Shown here: positions 1 through 9,520 of the stretch, in pieces
Position numbering within the stretch: the first letter of the stretch is position 1
Layout: each line of letters opens with the position of its first letter
Assembly: GCA_023213395.1 (NCBI GenBank)
Contig: CM041465.1
Location: 13,640,001-13,704,000 of the forward strand
Direction of reading: 5' to 3'
Source: Cycas panzhihuaensis
Lineage: Eukaryota; Cycadophyta
Length of the DNA: 64,000 nucleotides
Translations under genes and position numbers: made by a program
Notes under the pieces: model-generated
The model's database searches: none
What the model saw: the letters and a program-made list of their open reading frames with translations, nothing else
Told to the model about the DNA's origin: nothing

Positions 1-51
1 TGATTTTGTGCTGCTTGCCTTCAACCACATCTTAGGTGGTTTGAAGATGCC

Positions 52-868
52 TTGCATGGTGGGGCACCTTCCTTATCTACGCCTACCCCACCATCTTCAT
101 CTACGTCTATACCTCCTATAACAAGTAACCTATTTATGCCAACGCATCTGTCCCGTCCAATTCTAACATCTACTTTAGGGATGTCCATTACACTTCCTAC
201 TTCTCTTCGCAGTCCCAACTCTTCTGGGACCTCTCGTGGTATGGCTTTCTCCTAGCTTGGGGTTAGCATGCCTCTCCCTAGTCAAGCAAATATGCCACCT
301 CCAAACGTGGCACACACATTTCTTGTTAGACCTAAGGGTCATGTTTATGCCTCTACCTCTAGTCATGTGGGACCCATTTTCGCATGCTCCCAAACCCAGT
401 CTAGTGGGCCTTCTCTTTATGTCCCCCCAAGCTATACATCTCAACCTTGGGGGCATGGTAAAGGGAACCATATTCCTATTTATGAGGTGGACCCTTTACA
501 CCAATTTAGGGTCGCACCACCCACGGGTGGCCCATATGGACAGAAATTGGTCCCTTACCCCTCATTTCTGCCATCTTGCGTAGCTCCTTACACCGTGCCT
601 TCATAAGGAAGCCCAACTTCTTTTCAAGGTGCCTATCCTCAAGTCCCTTTTCAACAGGGGACATTTCCTCAAGGAGGGATGGGCCCTCCACCCCCATCCA
701 TTCCTTGTTTATTGCCTTCTTCATCTTTTGTCGATCCTATGATCCAGGTGAGGGCATGTCCCTTTATGGATTATAGATTGACACTATTGTCATGAGCCTA
801 TCATTTCTTTTGATCCTAAAGACCTTCCTCCTACTTGTGAAAGGGAGTGCCAATGGAACTTCCTTTTC
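52..868 (+). pseudogene. gag C-terminal region, Pro/Gly/Gln-rich (Tat-1)
   Basis: One frame stays open from 52 to 603 apart from a TAG at 253-255, and continues beyond a TAA at 604-606 in shifted frames. The product is rich in Pro, Ser and Gly (short motifs PPPNVAH, PPTGGPYGQ, GGMGPPPP), as expected for the disordered tail between capsid and protease in Tat gag-pol. No CCHC zinc knuckle and no capsid core are visible; those would lie upstream of the window or are lost. Assignment rests on position just before the protease and on composition, not on a recognised domain. Confidence 0.5.
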
Positions 869-1230
869 ACCATTACTATCGATACACCTAATTGCACTTT
901 GTAAAGGACCATTATTGACAATAGTTCTTCCATTAATGCCATGCCCTTGTGCATCATGCAAGAAATTGGCATTTACACCTTAGAACCCATTCCTTGGTGA
1001 TGTCAAGGCTACGATGGTAGCGAGAAGACTCCCTTAGGATATGTTTCAATCCCTCTTACTCTTGAGGACAAGACTGTCCTTGCTAATATTGTAGTCCTCG
1101 ACGTAGACATCGACTACAATCTCCTTTTGGGTCGACCATGGCTTGATCAAATGGGAGCCATGTATTCAACCCACTGGGGGCATCTCAAGTTCATTCATAA
1201 TGGGCGAATGAGGGTTGTTTCCTGCGAACT
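869..1230 (+). pseudogene. aspartic protease domain (Tat-1)
   Basis: The retroviral-type aspartic protease would cut the gag-pol polyprotein. The active-site strand reads IIDNSSSINAMP with the catalytic Asp codon at 917-919. The later part reads DYNLLLGRPWLDQMGAM, the hydrophobic flap-and-core motif of gypsy proteases. A TGA interrupts the domain shortly after LEPIPW. The same domain with the same spacing is present on the - strand at 33130-33490 (IMDNDSSVNTMP, then DYNLLLG-PWLNQMG), which confirms the call and shows Tat-1 and Tat-3 are one family. Confidence 0.8.
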
Positions 1231-2230
1231 CCTATCTACCAAACAATCTCGTCAAACTAACCAAGCGAGCCATGGTCGTGTGAAGCGGGATAAAGGCCCT
1301 TCCACCCATGCCCCTGCTTGTTCTATCAACATTCCCATTTCATCTCATTCTGAGGGAGATCCTGCATCTTCTTCTTCGAGCCTTACCTATTTTACTCCTA
1401 TTGGTGTTGGAAGCTATGGGTACCTTACCATATTTAGTTATGATGAGTCCTATGGTGAGGACGAGGACCTTCCTCACCCTGTTTCCTTTCTTCGCACCAG
1501 TAGGAGGCCCTCTCCTTATTCTAGGTCCTAACCTAGAACCCCTATCATTGGAGAGACCAATCATCCCCTTGTATCACATGTTGTTGCTCACATTGATCTA
1601 CTGATCCTTGAGTCTTCCTCTTCACCACCCCTTGTGGGTGATGAATCTGTGGAATTTGTTTTTGCCCCTTACGAGGGGCCCCTTCCTGACTCTTCCTTCG
1701 AGTCTCGTAGGGATATTGGATAACCTACCGACCACTGTGGTCTTGTTGCTCCTACTTTCTCTTCAATCTCATCTATTTGAAGTAAGTTCATCTAAGAGGT
1801 GGATTACTTCGAAGATGATGAGGCTCTACTCGAGCATCTAGCAGGCTCTGCGCCCAACCTTCCTTTTAGTCATCATAGACTTAGCCACTAGAAGGTCTTA
1901 GCGATTGGGTCCACTCTCGTTGACCCGATCCCATCTCCTGTTCTATCTCCTTTCGTTGACCTTACCCCCATTCATTTCAAGGAGGGGAACGCCATGTGCA
2001 TGGGGGCAACCCAGGACATAGTCCTTGCCCTAGGTAATGTTAATAAGGTGGGGGAAGAATGTTCTCCTGATGATGTAAGGGAATACTCCCTTTTATTCTA
2101 GGAGTTTTGAGATGTTTTTGCATAGGACTATTCTTACATGAAGGGAATCTACCCCTCCATCGTCACCCACAACCTTACCACAATTCCTAGTGCTCACCCC
2201 GTACACTAGAATCAATGCCCACTACATCCT
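1231..2230 (+). pseudogene. protease-RT linker of pol (Tat-1)
   Basis: This stretch is coding in origin but not an enzyme domain. It begins with a Ser- and His-rich tail of the protease frame, open to 1531. A segment near 1400-1475 (IGVGSYGYLTI, then acidic) has a counterpart on the - strand in Tat-3 at about 32900-33000 (IGISSYRYLII, then acidic). After 1531 no frame stays open for long. Tat pol proteins commonly have a long, poorly conserved linker here, and in Ogre an intron; I cannot place splice sites for one. Confidence 0.45.
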
Positions 2231-2234
2231 AAAC

Positions 2235-3050
2235 TCTCAGCCACTGTCAAAATAGAGGTTGAGAAACTCCTAGACATAGGACTCATCACTTCTATTGACT
2301 ACCCTAAATAGGTATCCAACATCATTCCCGTTGCTAAAAATAATGGGACTATTCAGATATGTATTGACTTCCATGACATCAATAATGCATGTCCTAAGGA
2401 TAATTTCCCACTCCCTTTTATTGATCAGATCATCCATCGAACTACTAGTTTCGAAGTTATGTCCTTGATGGACGGCTTCTTTGGTTATAATTAAATTCAA
2501 ATCTCTCCCAAAGAATACCATAAGACGGCCTTCACCACCTCGTGGGATACCTTTGCCTACAATGCAATGCCCTTTGGATTGAAAAATGCAGGTGCCACTT
2601 ATTAAAGGGTGATGCACTTCATCTTTTACGACCTTATCAATAACACATTGGAGGTCTTTATGGATGATATGATGGGTCTCTCATGTGTTAGAGCCCATCA
2701 CCCTTTGGACTTACGAGCCATCTTTACATGATGCTACAAGTACCACGTAAGTCTCAATCCGCTCAAATACATGTTCATTGTCACTTCCGGTAAACTCCTT
2801 GGTTTCCTCATATTGAAACAAAGAATTCAAATTGACCCTGACAAAGTTAGGGCAATCCTTGACATGCCACTGCCTAGAACTCAATGATAGATTAAGTCAT
2901 TTTTAGGTAGGCTCAGATTCCTTAGCCATTTCCTGGCAAACTTTGCCATGAACAATAAACCTCTTACTAACTTATTAAAGAAGGGAGTCCCATTTGTTTA
3001 GTCGGCTAAGGCCCAACAAGCTTCTAAAGGACTTAAGGAAGCCCTTGCTT
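2235..3050 (+). pseudogene. reverse transcriptase domain (Tat-1)
   Basis: The RT would copy element RNA into cDNA. Motifs occur in the right order: IIPVAKNNGTIQICIDF with NACPKDNFPLP near 2315-2430, MSLMDGFFGYN near 2460, KTAFTTSWDTFAYNAMPFGLKNA near 2520-2590, and FMDDM at about 2655-2672, which replaces the usual YVDDI/M box but keeps both catalytic Asp residues. The thumb and connection follow (AILDMPLPRT, then IKSFLGRLRFLSHFL). In-frame stops fall mostly at positions where relatives have Gln or Trp. It is part of one pol reading frame with the protease upstream and RNase H downstream. Confidence 0.88.
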
Positions 3051-3052
3051 CT

Positions 3053-3470
3053 GCTTTGATATTGGCGCCCCCTCACTTTGATAGGTCAATCATCCTATAT
3101 ACCTCGACGACCGATGAGTCCTTGGGTGCTATGTTAACCTTGGAGGACGATTCGGGAGTCAAGAAAGCTATTTACTTTATTAGTCACACCCTCATGGCTG
3201 CCGAACTTAACTACTCTCTAGCTGAGAAGGAATGCCTCTTCTTGGTTCATGCAACCAAGAAGTTTAGGCACTACTTGCTCATAAACACTGCTAAGGTGAT
3301 CATTCAATCCGATCCCTTGTGTTATTTACTCGCTTGTTCCAACCTGATAGGTAGGGTTAGTTGTTAGGCCATCCTCCTTCAGGAGTTTGATCTCCATATC
3401 ATCAATAGGAAATCAAAGAAAGGGATGGTAGTGGTAGAATAGCTCACGGATGCCCCTATCCCTAACTCAT
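3053..3470 (+). pseudogene. gypsy-type RNase H, catalytically degenerate (Tat-1)
   Basis: The ORF at 3056-3367 spells a standard gypsy RNase H: APPHFDRSIILYTSTTDES, then YFISHTLMAAELNYSLAEKE and FRHYLL, ending LIGR..LLQEFDLHI. By alignment with the usual LETDASD box, Ser occupies the place of the first catalytic Asp; the Glu in AEKE is kept. Loss of this Asp is known for the original RNase H of Tat-lineage elements, where it is thought to survive as a tether while an acquired archaeal-type RNase H supplies activity. The linker after it (DDSLPDESI) runs straight toward integrase, with no second RNase H in between. Confidence 0.85.
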
Positions 3471-3699
3471 TCGACACTCCCATTGATGACTCTCTTCCTG
3501 ATGAGTCTATCTTGATTATTTAGGGCACTCCTTCCCATCCACTTATTGATAGTAAGTGGTATGGTGAGATTGTGCGGTACCTTACTCAGTATCAGTACTG
3601 CCCAGAAGCTAGTAATAAGGTTAGGTCACGCATCCGGACCACCGCTAGATAATCCTTCCTCATGGATGAAGTATTGTACAAGAGATCCTTTGACGGGAT

Positions 3700-4795
3700 C
3701 CTCCTTTATTATGTCACTCTCGATGAAGCAGACCAGATACTTCGCGAATGCCACCATGGAATTTGTGGGGGCCACTTCAGGGGTCAATCCATGGCCTAGA
3801 GGATCCTTTGTATAGGCTATTATTAGCCGTCTCTCTTCAAGGATGCCCATGCCTATGCCTTAAAATACTGGTGATGCTAAGAACACACCAACATTACCCA
3901 CGTGCCTTCCAAGGATCTTCGTCCCATCATATCTCCATGGCCCTTTTCCCAATGGGGTTTAGACCTCATCGAGACCATATCATTACCCTCTTCGTCACAA
4001 CACAAGTTCATCTTGATTGCCATGGAGTACTTTACGAAATGGGTGGAAGCCATTCCCTTGATCACTACCCCTAGTAAGACGATAGCCACTTTCGTCTACT
4101 AGCATATCATTTGCTACTTTGAGATTCTCAACGTCTTGATTACAGATAATGGAACCCTTTTTTATAACAAGGAGATGGACAAACTTTGTGAGAAATTCAA
4201 GATCTCTCACAAAACATCTTCTCCTTATTACCCCTAGGAAAATGGTCAGGCTGAATCATTCAACAAAACTCTTATCAACATCCTAAAGAAAACCATTGCC
4301 CAATCTCAAAGAGATTACCATCTCCATCTCACTTCTACCCTATGGGCCTATCGTACCTCTATCTGTGTGGATACAGGAATGACTCTGTTCTCCCTAGTTT
4401 ATAGGACCGAGGCAGTAGTCCCATTGGAAGTGGAGATCCCTTCACTACGAGTTTCTCTTCGAGGTCTTATTGATGAGGAGTCTATTCGTCAGGCTCACCT
4501 CTTAGATCTTGAGGCCTTGGATGAGAGACGCTTAGCCACTTACCAGGCTAACCTGGCATCCAAAGATTGCTCGCAAAGGATTTATGATAAATACCTTCAT
4601 TCTTATCCTTTGTATCTTAGGGACCAAGCCCTCAAGATGGAATATCTCCATGACCACTTGACCAAATTCAGACACAAATGGGTTGGTCCCTTTGTTGTTC
4701 TCGAGAGTCTCGATAATGACACCTATAGGATCGTCATCCTAGAGGGCCTCAAATTTGAGAAAGTTGTTAACTAGAAATTCCTCAAAAAATTATAT
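3700..4795 (+). pseudogene. integrase (Tat-1)
   Basis: The integrase would insert the cDNA. The N-terminal zinc-binding part starts near 3750 with HHGICGGHFRG; its later Cys residues are damaged. The catalytic core lies in one frame from 3902: SQWGLDLIE carries the first Asp, LITDNGTLF the second, and NGQAESFNK the Glu, so all three catalytic residues are legible. TAG stops at 4100-4102 and 4235-4237 break the core, both where relatives have Gln. The C-terminal part (4367-4774) is open for 135 codons and ends with the chromodomain-free fold MEYLHDHLTKFRHKWVGPF and a TAG. Confidence 0.88.
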
Positions 4796-5499
4796 GCATG
4801 ATCTCTTTACTGCCTTTTCTACAGTCCAAAATGAGCCTAAACTACCATCCTAAGTGTGTTCCTATTCCTCCTAGCCACAGGCAGGATGGCGGCTTAGGGT
4901 GGCTTTTTTATTCCTTCTAGGTTCCTCCTATAGAATGCCTTGTTTCCCTTCCTTTGGGTACCTTGTCTCCCTACTTGGTTATATCTTCAAGTAGGACGAC
5001 ATGTTGGAGTATCATACTCCCTTGTCATTTGCTCTTCCTTTGCATATTTTGCTATGCTCCTATTTAGACATGTGTGCTGCCCTATCTCCTAGCTCTACGT
5101 GCCTCTATCGTCACTGCTCATGGTGATCGTATGTGCCTTTGCTAAGAATTTGGCCCTACATGAAAGGAAGTATATATAACTTAAACATAAATATCATAGC
5201 ATAAAAATCATAGAATAATCAATTTAAGATATCATCAACCATGCCCTCATGCATCTATGCACCCTCATACATATACATATACAAACATGAAAACATAAGT
5301 ATACATCATCCATCACATGTCATTATACATATCATCATAGATCAAATGGGGTATCAATCACCCTATATATATATATAAAACAATCATCACATGTCATATC
5401 ATATAGCTGGTATGGCACATCATCCATGGGAAGCCAGAATCCTTGTAGGGAGGGGCACAATCATGTGATAATATATGGTGACTCCCTGAGGTCCATGTT
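4796..5499 (+). other. spacer between integrase and antisense gene (Tat-1)
   Basis: No coding sequence is visible. From about 5180 the stretch matches 12300-12600 in Tat-2 (shared blocks: catctatgcaccc, tcaaatggggta, and the gcacatcatc region near 5415), so it belongs to the element. The 4796-5180 part has no second copy here. In Tat-2 the leader joins directly at the equivalent of 5180, which marks the edge of the gag-pol deletion. Confidence 0.6.
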
Positions 5500-6146
5500 T
5501 TCCCCAGTTTAAATCAAAACTCCTACACTCTACTCTACTGTTACCCTGCCCCTGGGGCATCATCTCCTGGCTTGTGTGATCCCTCTCCTGGGGATCACAT
5601 ACCTCCTAGGCTCCTCCTACGCCTCTGGGAGCTCTCTGCCTTGCTCCCCTCATCTCGTAGCCTCCTAGGGGTTGTCGTTGCCATGTGCATATATGTTCTG
5701 CTCTATGATAACCTCGAGGCCACCTCATCCACTAGCCGATCGTATCGAGCCTGAATATGATCTCCATCTCCCTCTACTCCTCAAAGCCTCTCCTCCATCC
5801 CCCGGAGATGCTCCTCCATCACTTCCATCCAGATCTATCTCTTAGCATCCCTTCTAGCTCCTCTGTGGGCCTCCAACACCTCTACCCAACCTCGTAGGGC
5901 ATCCCTCTTAGCCCGAGTCTCGTCTAGCTCTACCTGTAGGTGTCCTACACATGCATCGTGATCTTGGGACCTGGGACTCAACTATCCAAACATCCCTTGC
6001 CCTCACCAATGGGGTGAATGCTGTCATATAGGCATCTACTGATTTGGGCTCATCTCCTCCCTGGATGGGAGGTTGCCCCTCTGCGTAGGCTAGGGGTAAC
6101 ATCTCCCAGACTACTGCCTCCACCAATCTCTATATCTCTGCCATAC

Positions 6147-6253
6147 CTACAAATCCAACATGTCACATGTTAGTACATGTCCATGTACATGCCAAACCCA
6201 AAATCAAATAATATATGGCAATCAAAAGATGATAGGAGAAGGTAGTGTCTCAC
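6147..6253 (-). other. intron 2 of antisense PMD gene (Tat-1)
   Basis: On the - strand the donor reads AG|GTGAGACACT and the acceptor GATTTGTAG|GTATGGCAGAG, giving a 107-base intron. Tat-2 has the same donor decamer and an equivalent acceptor (13252-13376), while coding similarity stops at both edges in both copies. This agreement between diverged copies is the main support. Confidence 0.75.
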
Positions 6254-7474
6254 CTAGTGCAGCTACCAGCTCCTCGACTCAGATGATGGCCTCTGCCCCA
6301 GGCACTCTACCAGTTGCAGGTATCTCCTCCTCCTCTGGTACCTCCTTGGCCACCGCCTCAACTACTGGGGCATCCCTTCTCTCCTCCACTGGTGTCATTG
6401 CCTCCCCAGATCTCCTCATTATCCGTAACATCTGGGCTCATATCACTGGGTCCCTATTCTCCTCTGCAGCTCCTAAAGGGCTCGCCTCTTCTCCTACGAT
6501 CCTTGATGGACCTGCCTCTCCTCCCATAGTCCCTGATGGACCTTCACATCCTCCTGTGGCTCCTGACAGACTAGCCCCATCACTTCCATCTCCTCCATCA
6601 CCACCATCTCCTGGGGTAACTCCTGCCCCACCTGCCTCATTGTCGCTGTCCCACCTCACCGCCTGATATGGATATAATATGAAATTTACCATGGTGAGGA
6701 GGTCCAGTGATATGGCCTCTACCAAGCGATGGAATGTGCCTGGTCGTTGGTCCCCCTGAACCTGGTATTCTACTTGTGTACAATGGGGGCCTACTCTGAA
6801 ATGGGGTGTGATCCTCCTATCGGTGCCACCACTCCAAAGTGATAAAAAAACCAACACTGTAGAAGGGTACTGTATGAGAGGCCACCCTTCCCTGCCACCT
6901 AAATAGCATCTAGCTAGGCGATGAGGATCGTTGCTATGAGGGTAGCCCAGTCTAGCCTCTCTCTGGCCTCACATCTCCTCACAGCATCCATCCACTTGCC
7001 AAGAATGTCTTGATAGTCTTGTTTCTGGGATATCTAGAACAAAATACATAGCATGATCAACTTCCTCACACGAGGAACTCCCGACATCACCATACTCTAT
7101 AAGGGTATACCTCTCCTCTCCCATATATTTGAGCCCATGAAGTACATGGCTGCTTCCATGTGTATTGCCTTATTATTAGGCAGCGCTCCTAGTAATGTTG
7201 GACTCCCTGTCACTGACACTCCCAATATCCTCCTAATATCCCCTGGAATGACTGTCACATCTTCTACCTGGGGTAGATGGAACACGTGTCTCTGTCTATC
7301 CCAATGTGAGATGATATCCCCCAGGATCCTCTGATCTGACATATACTATGGCGTCCTTGTGACTTTCATCAAGCCACACCTATCTAAAACTTATCTATCC
7401 TCACGGGAAATCATCTCAATAAAACTCAGCATAGCCATGCTGATGTTCTCGCAGTTGTCCACCATGATCACTGC

Positions 7475-7508
7475 CTATAAAACTTGTTAAAACTTGGCTC
7501 ATGCTCAC
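7475..7508 (-). other. remnant of intron 1 of antisense PMD gene (Tat-1)
   Basis: On the - strand the donor is GAG|GTGAGC and the acceptor TTTTATAG|GC. Only 34 bases remain, too short to be spliced normally; the Tat-2 copy is 70 bases. A deletion inside the intron of Tat-1 is the likely reason. Both introns are phase 0 relative to the VDN..ENI start of exon 2. Confidence 0.6.
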
Positions 7509-7611
7509 CTCTCTGTTCTTTGGATTGTCTCTCAGCCTCATTTGGTCAAGATTTGGGGGCCCTTGGGCCCTCTTCTCTATTTTTCAACAGGTCTACCTTC
7601 CCACCGCACCA

Positions 7612-7626
7612 AACTTCATGGTACCG
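7612..7626 (-). promoter_or_regulatory. GGTACCATGAAGTT motif upstream of the antisense gene (Tat-1)
   Basis: Read on the - strand this is GGTACCATGAAGTT, about 75 bases upstream of the antisense ATG. The same motif stands twice in the LTR U3 at 10041-10080 and upstream of the antisense gene in Tat-2. Orientation relative to the downstream gene is the same in each case. A role as a transcription-factor site is inference. Confidence 0.5.
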
Positions 7627-8689
7627 CGAGGGTTTGGCTTGGGTCCCACGATAATCAGGGCCCTATGGAAAAGATCGAGGCATCACAATCTTTGCCACGG
7701 TGTAAATGTCACCCCCCCAAAAGGGGGTTTTTTCTACCCAAAAATCCCCAAAATTTTACCCGAGTGAGCCACTGTCAAGCTCACTCGGACCAGGGCTACC
7801 TAATTCCCCAAACCCGCCTCTCTATGGGTCCAGTTCAGGCTCTGGGAGATCGCTTCTCACCTTTAAGAGGCCCAAAAACTACACTAAAAAATATTAAAAA
7901 GTAATAAAATTTAAATTGTGAGATGGGCTTGGGTTTCGATGATCCATCCACTAGATTTAGTCATGCCATTGCCATCTCATCACCTTTATCTCAATGGTTT
8001 TCTCCTCATCTCGATCCAATGGTTGGATCTCCCTCCACGTACCTCTAAAGTGGAGTGGTGCTTCGCTGCATAAGGGAAGGGCTATGAATTCATTTGTGAT
8101 CTCGTGAAAATGAATCCCATTTTCATTGAGTTTCCTTATATATGCAGGGTTCCCAATGGGCACTTTTTCTGTTTTGGCCCGTGAGATAGCCCTTGAGGCC
8201 CTCTCTCATCCCTGATCACTATTATCTTCTCACCTTGTCTCCACTTTCACTTCTATAATCTCCATTTTTCTCGCTCTTTCAAGTGCATTTATGGTGCCTT
8301 TCTGAGTCATTTTTACTAGGGCCCTTCTGTCTCGTTTTATGTGTCATTCCCATGCATGCCTGAGTTTATACTTGTTTGGCTCATTTCATCATCTTGGATT
8401 CATTTTTCCAGTCTGTTTGTGTCCATGGGGTCTCCAAAGGGAGCGCTCCCTCTATTCAGGATCGCTCTTTACTTTTAGGTAACCTTTGGCTTCCCAGGGT
8501 GGCCTTTTTGCCGCCCGCTCTATGCCAGTGGTCAGATAGCTTATTCCTATCCTCAAGTAGCCTTATTGCTAGGTCCTCTTACCCTTTGTGGCCATCATCG
8601 TTAGCCATATGAGCCCCTTTTTTCAGTGACTTTGACTTTATCACATATTTTCTCTACCAAGACACTTTCTTTTCTCACCTATAACTCTC
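7627..8689 (+). other. non-coding region between antisense gene and aRNH (Tat-1)
   Basis: It matches 22420-23445 of Tat-2 in order (a C-run/G-run patch near 7710, ctctgggagatc near 7835, tagcccttg near 8187). Short open frames here do not correspond between the two copies, so I read them as chance. It probably holds the start region of the antisense gene and any leader of the aRNH transcript. Confidence 0.55.
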
Positions 8690-9190
8690 TTCATCTTCAT
8701 CGACGGTTGAAGCCGTGGTAATCCTGGCCCCTCCGCTGCCGCATGGATTCTTCGTGACCCTTCCAGATATGATTTCTTATATTCTAGAATCTTCCTCCTT
8801 GAGGCCACCAATAACGAAGCTGAGTACACAACCATTATCGAAGCCCTCACCGATGTGCTCTGTTTTCATCATGGATCCATTATTCTTCTTTATGACTCCT
8901 AGGTGGTGGTGTCCCATCTCACCCAGGTTTACCAGGTGTGATGCCCACACCTGATAGCCCTTACTTTGACCGTTAGGTCCCTATTAGCTTATTTTTAGTT
9001 TGTTCACATTTGACACATCCCTTCGTCCCTCAACGCTGAACTAGACAGCCTTATTCATCTCATCCTTGAGTGTTGCCTCCCTCTTCTTATTGACTGTCCT
9101 TGAGAGACTTACCCGGTTGCCCTGTCACCCAAGTCTTGGGCTATCTTATATTTTACTTTGTGATCGGTTTGCACCTTCGAAAGCTAGCTG
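8690..9190 (+). pseudogene. archaeal-type RNase H (aRNH) of Tat-1
   Basis: In one frame from 8690 the + strand reads FIFIDG, a stop, SRGNPGPSAAAW, then TNNEAEYTTIIEALTD, LLYDS and VSHLTQVYQV, and later HIPSSLNAELDSL. This is the RNase HI layout with the DG.SRGNPGP signature of the archaeal type: Asp in IDG, Glu in EAEY, Asp in YDS, and a final Asp in AELDSL are all present. A TGA replaces one residue after IDG and a TAG follows YDS. It would degrade RNA in RNA-DNA hybrids during reverse transcription. It lies on the sense strand, beyond the antisense PMD gene and about 320 bases before the polypurine tract; it is absent between the gypsy RNase H and integrase. Confidence 0.82.
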
Positions 9191-9510
9191 CTAATGAGGT
9201 TAAACTATGGCAACCATCATGTTTGTTCGCTTACTCTTTCTCTTGTCATCATTACACCTTCTCTTTGCACTCTTACGATGGGGGCATCCCCCTCATCTGT
9301 CATAGCTTCTAGTCGATTCCTGGGTGGTGCATAGGTAGCCCCTATGTTGTCTTCACCCCTATTCTCATATCCATGCGTTCCTCTATGACACTCATTGGCA
9401 CCCTTAGCTCTTGTTATGATCATGATTATTATATATATATGTGCTACTAACAGTTTTGTTACCAACATTTGCCATCGCACCATGCTTCTGAGTGGTGAAG
9501 CTCTGCTACC

Positions 9511-9520
9511 AAGGGGGTAG
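9511..9520 (+). promoter_or_regulatory. polypurine tract before the Tat-1 3' LTR
   Basis: The sequence aagggggtag is followed at once by TGTTTC. In Tat-2 the equivalent atggagcag precedes TGTTTC at 24506. This would be the plus-strand DNA primer site. Confidence 0.6.

Larger units (their letters stand above)
5500..7541 (-). pseudogene. antisense plant-mobile-domain (PMD) gene of Tat-1, three exons
   Basis: Read on the - strand: exon 1 starts with ATG at 7541-7539 and ends at 7509, exon 2 is 7474-6254, and exon 3 starts at 6146. Exon 2 opens with VDNCENISMAMLSFIEMIS and continues DIISHWDRQRHVFHLP, then VTVIPGDIRRILGVSVTGSP; this is the plant mobile domain pattern (trp-containing helix, FHLP, DI..ILG...G.P). 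A second conserved block (DILGKWMDAVRRCEARERLDWATLI) and a Gly/Asp/Glu-rich linker follow. Exon 3 carries YAEGQPPIQ, LVRARDVW and a charged, probably coiled-coil tail (near 5940-5860). Stops and at least one frameshift break it. Function is unknown. Tat elements of other plants (Grande, RIRE2) also carry an antisense ORF. The 3' end is approximate. Confidence 0.75.

Noticed and set aside
3546-4089. Several overlapping frames of 70-108 codons on both strands
   Set aside because: They overlap the integrase in wrong frames; the real frame is fixed by the catalytic motifs.
6160-6666. A 168-codon + strand frame rich in Pro and Ser
   Set aside because: It is the shadow of the Gly/Asp/Glu-rich part of the antisense PMD gene; the - strand frame is the one matched in Tat-2.
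7501-7904. Three overlapping + strand frames rich in Pro and Ser
   Set aside because: Not preserved in the second copy at 22200-22620 and lying across the start of the antisense gene; chance frames.
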